This document shows, piece by piece, positions 11,484 to 23,345 of a stretch of DNA of 64,000 nucleotides. The notes under the pieces were generated by a model. The model did no database searches and had not been told where the DNA came from. It saw only the letters and a program-made list of their open reading frames with translations. Each line of letters starts with the position of its first letter. Position 1 is the stretch's first letter. The stretch covers positions 8,583,733 through 8,647,732 of the forward strand of contig NC_089320.1 in the NCBI RefSeq assembly GCF_036669915.1, given 5' to 3'. A program made the translations under genes and the position numbers. Source of the stretch: Pocillopora verrucosa. Lineage: Eukaryota > Cnidaria > Anthozoa > Scleractinia > Pocilloporidae.

Positions 11484-14285
11484 CTTTCAATTGCCTCTGT
11501 GAAATGTTATCACGAGAATTGTAGTAATTAAGTACACCTTAATAAGGTCCCTTAAATAAAATTAAGCAATCAAATTTTCAGATTTGAATAAAGACTTCTG
11601 TCAAATTCAGTAGTGCCCACCAGCAAGCAACAATCAAACACATTTAGATGGAATTCATTGCTGGTTCCATGTAATTGGTTTGATTACCTGTAGTTTTGTT
11701 GTAGTGACCCCAGGACACAAGATTTGCTTTATCCTAAATTTAATCATTGTTAGGAAGTAGCTGTCATCAAGGGGGGATTAGTTTTTTTATGGCTTTGCAG
11801 TTTCTTTGATTATCAACCATCTTTTCAACTAGTCTAATCTTTTAACACACCAATCACAATCAACTTATGCCATGAGTCTATTAGCCAATGACATCACGGC
11901 TTAATTGACCAATTCTTTCTTTCTTTTTTTTTTTTTTAATATATGAACTGGACTAAACACATTCAATTGACAACAACTATTCACTTGACTCTAATGATGA
12001 CTTCCACCCAGGTTGTGGAAATGTCAGTCACGACTACTGACAACAGTGCTTCTCAGGACTACACTTACCTATACAATCAAACTACACTATCACATGTTTC
12101 CCCAGATTAAAATCATTTACTGTAATACCAAAGTCAATTTCCAACCCAACTTATGAATTGGCTACTCCATGTCACAACCTGTCCATGTTACTGTTGATGG
12201 GAACTTCCCCAGAAGTCAATAATAATTGTAATCTATGTCTTTGTCAGGAGAAATTTCCAGCAAAGTAGGGAACAAGAAAGATTAACCAAAAAAGGAATCG
12301 CCTCCCCAAGAAAATCAAGAAATTGATCTGGGAACTATACAAACTGCCACAGGAAACTCAGAGGATAACTAGAAGTTTCAGAATCAAGAATGCTGCCCAG
12401 AACACTCGATACACAAATGTCACAACCAATAAAAAACACTGATTACATGTGGCTTTCAACTTAAATAGGGAGGCACCAAAGAGGGAAAAAACAGTCTTCA
12501 ATAGACTTGCTTCCTCATCCTCATAGCACCTTGTGCAGTGTTCACAGCCAGGACAAATACCTGCTTGTGGTCAAGTTGCAGTTTTTTCAGACCCTTGTTT
12601 GATACAGCATTCTTACAATGACTTGCAAACTTAACAGTAACATATAGGCCAACAATCTATTATCTTTTTCAAATTTTATTTATAGTTATTATAAAAAAAT
12701 ATACTTAGTACAATACAAGTTAGTAGCATACAACCTACACTGAATGTCACATGCTGCTCTACAAAATACATTAATCGTCTCTACAATAAGCATCACTTCC
12801 TCCATTAATAGGTTTAGGCAATTTGGCTAGAAACTTCTAGTTCATTCTTTAGGTAACTTAGAGCATATAAAGGATATGTGAAGCCTTTAAAGCATGTGGT
12901 TGATGTCAATTGCAGACAAGAACTAATTGAAACCTGTGCTTATTATTCAAGTGTAACTTGTTGATGAAAGCAGGTATTTATTATGATATTGCTTGCAAAT
13001 CCCTGACACCATATACAAGGTTATAAGTCCACCTTTAGTTAGATTTTAAGATTCATTAAATAAAACGTTATCTGAATACCTCTCAAAGGCATGTTCTAAT
13101 CATGGAAAAAATTCCACACACAACTATCTCCATTTCACTACAAAATACCTTGTTTTTATCAGTTGTCTTAAGTATCAGAAAATATGAGATATTAAGCATG
13201 TATAATAGTGTTTTTGTCTTGTCTTTCAGAAGCTCAATACTACAAACTGAAATAAACATATTTTCCTCTCCAGTCAAATCAAACAAAGCATGACTTACAA
13301 ACCTTCTAAAAATAACCAGATAAAATTTTACTAGTCCTAGCGCACAATAGTTACAAAAAAAATTGTAAACACTAACAGAGAAGCTTGCAGGCAAATCAAG
13401 TAAAGGATACAGAAGAACTTTAATTTGACTTTCAATAGATCATAAGTTGAAATAAATAACTATTTACAAGGGAGTTTCACAGTCAACAATACCGTTTGAA
13501 AAAAGCTGATCTAAATTATTTTTAATCATTAACGAAATGATCATCAAAACAAAAGCCAACAAGTGAAATGGTTAAAAACTTATTAAATTCAACATAGTTC
13601 TTGTAGTTGGAGTAGTGTTCACAGTCTTTTATGATACAGTGAGTATTTAATTTGCGTTCACGTTTATATTAGTTTGAAATGTACTGTACAGATTATTCAT
13701 TTGCTACCTCATACAAAGGTAACATTCATGCCAAGGTACAGTAATTGTCTGTTCATTAAATAGGCTAAATACAGTTTGGTGCTTTGTCAAGTTAAAACAA
13801 GCCAACAAACAGCAAATGAGTAACTTTTAATGACTCCAACAGGTTCATTGTGGCTCTTTTGTTTACACATCAATGTGATGTTGAATCAACAGCAATCAAC
13901 ATTTAATTTAAAATGGCATATCTGAGTTTATCCCTGAGCACTAATAACTTCGATGATTATTTTTTTTCCCTTGTGTCTCTTTGGGTAGGATTAAGCAAAT
14001 CTTGTGTTCTAATTGATCACCCAAACAGGCAAGTCCTTTCTACTCAGGATTGTCTACTTTTATCCTACAAATAAAGTGCTTGTAGGTGTTTATACATACT
14101 TCTCAGCAACTCTTTTTTGTAAAAAGAAAGAAAAATTAAGGCAGTGTTGGCAAAAACAGAGTCACAAACACACATTTCTGTTAAGTCATAACCATGCTTT
14201 TAAAATATTGTGGATGGCTATGATTCAGTGAAGCATGTACATGTACCAAAGCCACATTAAACAGCAGTAAAAAGAATTACTGCCA
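11484..14285. other. Intergenic region between convergent NOP2 and TMEM26-like genes
   Basis: The NOP2 3' UTR begins at 11484 and the TMEM26-like 3' UTR lies below 14286. Apart from the repeat at 11935-12130 the stretch is AT-rich. Short ORFs at 13083-13394 and 13102-13293 face each other on opposite strands and show no family resemblance. No RNA gene was recognised. Confidence 0.6.
11935..12130 (+). repeat. Retroelement end with degenerate hammerhead-like motif
   Basis: After a pyrimidine tract comes CTAATGA (11991-11997), TGACTTCCACCCAGGTTGTG, GGAAAT and GTCAGTCA. The order matches a type I hammerhead (CTGANGA, helix II, GAAA, helix I strand), with G to A in the core box and a weakened helix II. 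It resembles a sequence I recall as common beside Penelope-like or related retroelements in invertebrates, where hammerheads are known. This copy looks inactive. Element identity is inferred from memory. Confidence 0.4.
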
Positions 14286-17200
14286 TCAACCTGCCAGTTG
14301 TATGGCACCTGCCTTCTTAAAGTTCTCACTTAAAACTGCTTGTTGGACATTTTGTAACCTGGATTCTTGTTCCTCATGTTCAAGGTCTTCCTCATCTTCA
14401 CCAGTACAAGTCAGAATACACAATCTATACACCAGCAGACTCAAAGCAATGGCATTCTTACATGTAAAGAAAATATGCATCTCACTGTATACTTGGTAAT
14501 TGATTATCAATAGTAGTCGCAGGATCAAAAATGGTCCATCTTGCATGAAGATGCCAGTCAGGATGCCAAATATGTCACCATGAAGCAGCATTTCTCGCCG
14601 AGAGATCTCTTTTACCTCTCCCCTAGCAGTTGTAATTGGGTAAATTTTCTTTTCCTTCTTTTCACCTTTGTATCCCTTTCCACGCAAGACATTCATTTCT
14701 GTTTGGCGACGTTTCATCTGTAATCTCTGAATGTATCTCTCCTTGAGATCTTCTTGTTTTTCATACCTATGGAGACTTATTTTCCTGTTTATGACATCAT
14801 CAGGTGAAACCTGGAAACAATTTTTTTGACATGGTTGTGATAAGTGTTCCAAATAATAGTACACACATAAACATACTAGATCATTTGGTTTTACCAACTG
14901 AGCTGATAAAGTAAATTTGCCACCTTTAAGAACTGATGTTTTGAGCATTAGCTCTTAAAGGGCATGAAGAAGTGCAAACGCTCAAAACAGCAGCTTTAGA
15001 AACACTTTACAATGGCAAAATTACATTATCAACTCAGTGGATAAAAAGAACATTTTCTTGCCACACCCCCTACCAATGCAGAATCAAAGTATCTTTTAAA
15101 AACTTACTCCCTTCATTTAGATACACATACTACCTGCAAAGTTTAATTCAAATTCCAAAGTTCAAAGGATTTTAATCAAAACTGATAGAATACAAACTAT
15201 AATAACAATAAACCATATTCTTAGCTTGTATTCCGAATGTTGTTCCTTTTAGCAATTGATGGAATAAATTATGTTTGAAATGACAAGCAACTAAAGACAA
15301 ATACTCTATGAACCCTAATCTGATTGTGAGTTATTTCTTTTCTGTTCCTAATTTTGCTTCTCCCTTCACTGTGATGATGTGATGTTGAATGAATAAATTT
15401 TCAGTAACAGGATGCTGCACTCTTGTAATATCTAACCTTAAAAAGAGGAGTGCCGTGACATGTTTTGTTGGTCATGCTGGAAGGTCAAAATTACATGTTT
15501 TTACCAAAGTCCAAGCAAAGTTTGTCCCAGACTGTTATTTTCAAAGAAAGAGATTTGCAAAATAAGGTATACCGGTACACTTGAAATCTTAACTTTTAAG
15601 GAAACTTTGACTGAGCAATCAGGTCAATCTAGTTTTCCACAGCAAAACAATCTGCCTTTGAATAAACAATAACCTTTTTGTACCTCAGTTCTAGAAATTT
15701 ATTTTCCAACTACATGTCAATGACCAAAGAGTTTTAGCTACCAAGTCCTGGGCTATGATCCCCTAAATGTTATGCATGCTTGAAAGTGTGTCAAATTAAA
15801 TATTATATGGAAAGTTTATTTACTGGCAGCCAAGAGGTAAGAACAAACACATTGTATTCCTGAGATAACTGATGGAAATTATTTCAGGACTGAATTAACT
15901 ATGTTATTACATTTTCACTTCAAACCCTCCCTGATGTTGAGTGCACAGTCAACCCACCTTGTTGTTTGTGATCCTTATCTGGTTGTTCTTTCCAGTTGTG
16001 GCTGTGGTGACAAGACAAAACTGTAACAAGCTCCATGTATACACACCTAGCACTGCAAATGTCACTGACTCCTCTGCTTGAACAACATCTTCTTGAAGGA
16101 CTTCAAATAATTCAAGAATGTCTGCTGCAGTGCCAACATAACCCAATAAAAGAGCTGACAGCTGGTCACGGGTAATCTCACCTCTTGGTAGAAGCCATCT
16201 TCCAATGATTATTCCAATGATCAGACCCAATTCACATATCTGTTTGGCTAGTGTTGATGTACCCACATTTCCAAGACACTGCAAATTAAAAAATTACCAT
16301 ATTTATAAAATAAACACTTGAAAGAAAGGGACATGTTATTTTTCACAAATTTTCTTCACACAACATTCAGAGAATGGGTACATTTAATGATATTAACTGT
16401 ATTTTCTCTCAATTAAAGCAGCTATGAAGGCAGAGAATGGAGGTTTTCAGCGAGAAAAGCAAGCTAGCATGACCAGCAGGCAAAGAGAACAGAGACAAAA
16501 AAGCTAAATTTGTGTTTGAGTACAAGCACAGCAAAAGCCATTCATTGTAAGGATCTGGGAAGGAATGCCTGCGAGAGAATACAGCTCTAAAACTGTTTTC
16601 TTCATGATTCTCACTTAGTAGTAAAATGTATGGCTGAAAGAAAACAAATGCACATCCAATTTGAATTGCAATTACATTATGCAGTTGTTGCAGAATGAGT
16701 AAAATTTCACTTTTTTAGACCCCTTCTTCCCCCCCCCCTCTCCCCGTTTCTCCCATCAGACCTGTTGGTATTTTTATTGTTGATAGTCAACACTCATCTG
16801 AAACCAAAATTCTCACAACAACAGGATTGCCCATTACAACTCAACTTGAAGTATTTAAAATTTACATATACTGAAATATCACTTAACGTTTTAGAAGTGT
16901 TTTCTAACTCAAATTTAAGAAACACCTCCAACTTCCCTCCTGCCCTCTATTCAAACATTCCTGGAAAAGCCCTTGCAGAGCATGCTTTTTTGGAAACAAT
17001 AATTTCATTTTCTTTTCCTTGCTCAACATTCAACAGAATATTCAAGCACATTATTCAGCCAATGTTTCTTGAAGGAACAACTGGACTGCGTGGAAAAAAA
17101 ACTTACCCCAGGAATATTCTCTTGAGATTGTACAGTTCCATTTACCCTTGGTGGCTGTGTTGGATCTACACGCTGTTTTAGAAGATCTATTTCTAAAATC

Positions 17201-18511
17201 CATATAACCGGAATCATTGTAGACATGTAGAAGAAACAGCTTGGCCAAAAACTGGAAGAAAGAAAATATGTTCTTGAAAAATTGCATTAGATCATAATTT
17301 GCAATTTGCATGCAGTATGTTTAACTCTGTACCAGTGCATTACTGCTCAAATCAGCTTAAGACTGATCGATTGTTAAAACAGTCATTTCTAAGGTTCAGA
17401 ACGTGGACATGGTCTTAACATTTTACAGAAAATGTTGATGTTCATCTTGGTTTTTTAGCAATAAATGATCGGTCAATCATTCGTCTCATTATGTAAGAGT
17501 CAGGCTAACCAATCTTGTATTGATCACAATGTTTCTGCTGCTATTACTGCTAGTCTTTGTCAGCCACAAAATCAAAAGTTTATGTATTGCTTAGTTTGTT
17601 GTTATTGGTTTGTTTGATAAAGCACAGTCATGTTTTTTACATGTATGTAACCAACATGGCTAAATTTTGTATGTATACTTCATGAAATGGAAAGAGAGCT
17701 CATTCTTATTTCTGTCATAGTAGGTCTCTGGGAAATTTCTCTTTGCCCTTTACTAGCACTACATTTTTCACTCCCAATGGAAAATGAAATGAGTGTGATC
17801 TACGATATACATAACATAATGAATGTGCTGTTCACTTCTTTACAAGTGTTTGGGTTTATATTTCTTCTTTATTATTTTTTTTCTTACGCTATCATATTTT
17901 TTCATTTAACCCTTTGATAATCATTAACTGATGCAGGAAAATGACATCAAGAACGATTCTTACAACACCATAAGCCTGTTTTTGAGTTGCATCAGTTATG
18001 TGGTCTAATTGCAAACAAGTAAGTAGGTAAGAGGTCATTGGCTGTCAAAGGTAAGATTTACGAAGAATTAAAAAAAAGAGAGAAAACCTCGGCTCTGTGC
18101 TACGACGTTGCGAACGAGTATCAGCGTATCACGAGTCCAATCCAGTTAAGCTGACTTACGTCTTCATGATCGTGGAAAGCTTAAAAGCAGTGTTAAAGTA
18201 CATACATGTATGTTAAGTTGTCAGATACTATTAATATATGTTTCCATTTAGTTTGAATTTTTGAAACACAGCCTTGTGAGATAAATAAAATCCACCAGGA
18301 GGCGTTACTTTCAATACTTACTACTTGTATTCTTGTCCTTTGCGAGCAAGTAACGTGTAAACCATTTCGAAGAACAACAGAACAATGCCCAAATGGTTGC
18401 CCAGAACTCAATCTTATTAAAACAGTGTGCTAGAAGCCACACAGACAGAAATCCATGTATAAAGAACAAACACGGGTTATCACAGCGTAGAAAATCGGTC
18501 GAAAGTCCCAT
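14286..18511 (-). CDS. TMEM26: TMEM26-like multipass membrane protein
   Basis: Exons in transcript order: 18322-18511, 17107-17251, 15958-16278, 14286-14810 (stop 14286-14288). Matches to the TMEM26 family are clear: IIGRWLLPRGEITRDQLSAL, then LGYVGTAADILELFEVLQED, then IFMQDGPFLILRLLLI near the C-terminus, and an N-terminal hydrophobic exon starting MGLSTDF. Several hydrophobic segments imply a multispan membrane protein of about 390 residues. The tail is charged (GEDEEDLEHEEQES). Molecular function is poorly defined in the family. Exon 1 is odd: the TMEM26-like reading moves from one frame (...FWATIWALF) to another (VLLFFEMVYTLLARKGQEYK) near 18380-18400, as if one base were missing. The other junctions are in phase. 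It is divergent from the RING gene at 18838. Confidence 0.85.
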
Positions 18512-18837
18512 AATTTCACAAGCAGCTCTTTTGCCATTTTGGAAATCCTTTCTCCTTGCAATCTAATGATGTAGGTTTCCCAGCGACGGCTATTCTTTGT
18601 TATTTTCCTAGTTACGTCGATTTAGTCAAGCATGACTGCATGACTTCCTAGGTTCTTGAGCCTGTGATTTATTGGTCCGCTGTGACCCGCAAACTATCCA
18701 TGCCTTAAATGTCATCCGGGAGAGAGTGGAGAAAATTTAAGAGAATACCCTGGGCGACTAGATGACTCTGGCGGGATATTTGTTTTGTGGTATATGGCAA
18801 TGCAAAGTTTGAGATCAATTCGGACGGGGTGTCTGAC
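18512..18837. promoter_or_regulatory. Bidirectional promoter region between TMEM26-like and TRAIP-like genes
   Basis: Only 326 bp separate the two divergent start codons (minus-strand ATG 18509-18511, plus-strand ATG 18838-18840). No TATA box stands out, and the stretch has more CpG than the flanking introns, as is common for shared TATA-less promoters. Transcription start sites cannot be placed from sequence alone. Confidence 0.55.
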
Positions 18838-21479
18838 ATGCTACGAGTGCGTTGTAATATTTGCAGGGAATCCATTCATGATGGCGCAGCATGTTGCCCA
18901 TGTACGTCTCATTTTCAACAGTCAGGATGATCTTTGTAAATTATTTACTGATCTGATATACACAATGTCATGTTGTAAAATGTCTGTCTTAAATCTAACA
19001 GTAATCTGCTTTTGCTTTTTTCCTTGATATACTCAATGGATCTCCTATACAGGTGGCCATGTTTATCATCTAATATGGTAAGCTTTGCATATTCAAGAAA
19101 ATTCTTATGGAAAAAGATTGTAGAGAACGAATCCGATCTGCTTTTTTTTTGCCTAGATCGACAGTAGCGAAGGAGTAGTAATAAATGTATTTTCTTAAAA
19201 TTCATAGCATAATCAGTGGCTAAATCAAAGTCGTTCATGCCCAACATGTCGTACCACTGCCTCGAAAGCAGTTGTGCTGTTCTTTGACGGAGCTGACTTG
19301 GACAGTTCACAAGTTACAAATGACGTGGACATTCTAAAGGTACAATTTAAAAGGCAAAAATACACCTTGGCTAAGTCTAGATGCCACTACGGCCGAGATA
19401 ACAATGGTTGCAACAGTGTATTTCCTGACTTACAAAGGTGATTGTCATAGCACAAACATCTAAGGCTCTCTTTAAGCGTATGGAACTGGATATTTAAGTT
19501 GTGTAGGATAAGATCACAAAAGGACATAAATGTTTTTATTATATTTTCTTCTGATTTTAAGGGATCATGTTTCCCTTACCAGCAGTAAAATGTTAGCATC
19601 TTAGACCTGAAGCAGTAAACATTGTGATCTGTAGAGATTTTTGTAGATTTGTATTTTACCTTCAAGTAAACGGAAGACCACTCAATGCATCACAGTAGGA
19701 TTAAAGAATGTTTATTGAAAATAGCATGATTGTGACTGAATTAGCACTTTGTTGTAGCAGACAGTCACACTAAAATGGCTTCTGGGTTGGGAAGGGTCCA
19801 TCTACTCCTGAAGCCAAAGTACTGCATAACAGTGGTGTGTCTTAACTCTTGACTTTGCCATGACTAGTAGAAATATTTAGTTTATCAATTCCTGAATCCA
19901 AAGTTCTGCATAACAGAGGTATATCTTAACTCTTGACTTTGCTGAGATCAATAGAAATATTTAGTGCTCAACAACTTGGGGTACATCGTGTGTTATGATG
20001 CAGGAGTACATGTATTCTGTTGATGCTATGTTAGTGTTACATTTACCACCAGTAATGGTTCCAAAGGTGATTAATTTTTAATTTAGCCATGACACTATTA
20101 ATGTTAATGTTGAAAATTATTTTGCAGAATACTATAGAAGATCTTAAGTCTTTGTTGAACCAGAAAGGCAAGTCAAATCTGAATCTATTGTTGGAACCAT
20201 TTTTTTTGTTTGGTATCATCTTGCATACACAAAGAGAAGTTAATGGAATTTTGTTGATATTCTTTAGAGTAATTTGAGAAGTACAGAAAATTTAAAAGAA
20301 GGGAAGCTTATGTCACATAAAAATTTAAAAGAAATACACTTGTTTCAAATTATTTTCTGAATATGAATCACTCAAATTAAAGTAAGGTAAAGGAAAGCTG
20401 TCTTTCCATCTTGTGTATATCAGCAATGAGTTGCTGGTAATGCCCAATGGAGATGCCAACCACCACCCACCTAAAACCTTTTAGTTGTAATATCTAAGGG
20501 GTTCTCTTCTTAAATTTTGGCAGTGTCTATTGCCTTTGCCAGAAGGGAGGATGTTACAAATGTAAAAATTTGGGGATTCAATAAGGTCGATATGTGGTTG
20601 TTTTTAAAGATGATCGAGGGTTATATGAGATGGTAACATGGCTGAACTTATAGGACCTGCCCAAAATGTAGCAGTGTTTATACACATGAATCTCAGTTTC
20701 AAAGGCTTATGAATAAAGAATAAAACAAGAGGAAAATTTTAAAGGTCTATTTGTAGTTCATGCACAAAATAATTGGTTTTTGTTATATGGCTTTTGTTTA
20801 ATTATATGCTTTTTTAAAGGAAGATGTAATGCTTGACATTTCTCTTAAGTTTGTCCTTAAATTTTAGTAGTAAAACTAAATAAATGTATACAATTGCTGT
20901 TTCAGTTTCCTTTGAGTTGGGAAAAAAGTTACATCTTTTGTTACTAATTAACAAAACAATCAATTAAAAAGCTGCTTGGAAGCTTGCCATTAAGCTTAAA
21001 CTTAAGTAAAAACTCTAGTTTTCATGCCCTTCAGTACTCACACTGTAAGTGGAAGCCACATTCCCAATATGAGTTAGATTTTTAATGCATTTTTTAAATA
21101 TTTCAAGAAAGAACTCAGAGAAAGACTTATCTCTTTTGCCATTTTAGTTTCTGAATGATAGGTTCATATGATGGAAGGAGCATTTCCCATGAAAGCCAAT
21201 GCAAGATTTGTTGACTTGATCTAAACAGGCCTAAATTAAACTAAACTTAGAGGGTTCTTGTGTTTGAGAGTCAGACATGTTCTCTGATATTCTCAGCTGG
21301 GATTACTGGATGTTAATTTAAGGATGGACTGTTTTTTTTATTGTTTATAGAAGTTGATCTCAGGAGTTTAAAACATGAACACAAGGTAAACCATCACGAT
21401 AGAGATCTTTTTGGAAACTTTTCCATATTACCTTTTGTAATTTTTTTATTTTGAGTACATGCAAATAATGATAATGAAG

Positions 21480-21600
21480 ATAAGAGGGATCTTTGTAGTA
21501 ATGAACACTACTAATTAAAAGTAGTGGCGAAAATATGGCCTGAAAAAATTTAGGCTGACACAGGAGTTGAACCCACAACCTCTATGTTTACTTAGTGTTG
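21480..21600 (-). repeat. Remnant of tRNA-derived SINE
   Basis: On the minus strand a B-box-like GGTTCAACTCC lies in a T-arm-like hairpin, followed by a CCTAAATTTTTTCAGGCC tract. This resembles the 3' side of the SINE units at 54479-54900. The A box is degraded. Confidence 0.35.
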
Positions 21601-23214
21601 AGACAAAGGAAGTGATAACAAGGTTAATTTCTACAGTAAACATCAGCCTATGAGATATTCATTTTGTGTATGGTTATTTTACAGAGAGAACTTGCTCAGG
21701 AAATATCTGCTTTGGAAAAGCAAAAGGGTTAGTAATATATTGTATGAAAAGTCTGTGAAGCTGTGGCAAATATGTAAGTTGACTACTTTATCTTTTTGTT
21801 CAGATGTCCAAAATATTTCACATCTGAGGCATAAATTGATGGTAAAACATTGCTGTTTCCTTTCTTATGCCACTCATGCAAAAAGTGCTTCAGGTGGCCT
21901 GGTGAACACAGTGTTGAAGTTGGAAGCATTTCAGAAACCTCTTCCAGTGTAATGGCTTTCTTGATTTACTTTTCAATTGATTTACAATTTTTTCTCAGTC
22001 CTATTATGTGAAACTGCAAATTCAAATTTAGTATTTTGGATGCTGTTGTTAATTCTTTTCTGGTTGGTAAAGTTTATCAATCAACAAAAGGAAAATCAGC
22101 CTCACAAGTACTCTCTTTTTGAGATTTTCATATATAAATAGAAGGAATTCAAAGTAAGGCAAATAAAAAATGGCTAATGCTTTCTTCCTTGGCTTGAGGT
22201 TGGTTGTACAGATGATTTTAAAACAGTACCCTTTGAGTTCTAATATTTTAGTGAAATTTGTTCCTTGCATTCATGGGTTCTGTACATGATTTTTTTTTCC
22301 TTTTTTTTTTTTTGTCAAAGATTCTGCTTTGGAAGAACTGAGGAAATGGTATGAGAAGAAACTTCAAATGGAAAAATCGACTTCTACTGGACTCAAGGTA
22401 TCAAGGTTAACCCTTAACTCTCAACATCTCTTTTACTCTCAACTACTCCTGTTAGACAATTTTCTGTAAGGGGCTTTGGATGTATTGTTATTGTGAAGAA
22501 ACAACACAAGATACACAGTTAAGGCTTAAGAGTAGAAAACATAGTTCTCATATTTCAATAGTTGTTCATTTTCATTAAACATCTAAAAATCCTCTTGTCA
22601 ATTTTTCATGATCATGAAACAGAAGCAACTAAGTTATATGAAGGAAAAAGAAAGGGAACTTGCTACTGCACAGAGTGAAGCCACTGAACTAAAAGCTGAG
22701 TTTTTAAAATTAAAACGGTAAGTAGAGCATACAGAATCGCTTGTTGATCACATCTTTTATTTGTATTTGTAACACCTTTTCTTGGCTTTGAATGGTCACA
22801 GAAATTTCAAAGTAGACATTTGCTAAATTTTTTACCTTTTGCAAGATTCTTATTGAGAAAATTGCTCAGAACTAAATGCACTCAATCAAAGTGGATTCCC
22901 AGAACAGGGTTATTCTTTCTTCTCCTGATTTTAGAGAAGTCCTTGCTACAATATTGAAGAATTGCAGGATTTCCAAAATTATCAGTTATTTGACAACTTT
23001 CTTACTGTAGCATGTCCCATACCCATTTCAAAAACATAGGTAAACATTCACCAAACTGTCTGAACATGTCTTCTGGCTCTTAAGGCAAGCAGAAGAATTT
23101 GTTTAGTCATTGAGGGGACAGTTTTTCCAACTTGAAAATTCATCCAGTAACAATCAACAACAAGAACAGTAACAGCTACCACAATAATAAGTTCATGGTT
23201 ATAGGTATGCAAAT

Positions 23215-23345
23215 GATAGTAATAATCATGGTTAGGTAATAAAAGTGATTATTGTCATAACAATGATGAATAATAATGAGGATGGCTATAAATAATGATG
23301 ATAGTAATGATGATTATTATAATATTAATAACATTATAAGAAAAT
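23215..23345 (+). repeat. Degenerate ATG/ATA trinucleotide-rich tract
   Basis: Imperfect runs of AATAATGATGATAGTAATGATG lie in an intron of the TRAIP-like gene. This is simple sequence with no coding role seen. Confidence 0.6.

Noticed and set aside
14541-14723. Plus-strand ORF opposite the last TMEM26-like exon
   Set aside because: Shadow of a conserved minus-strand coding exon.
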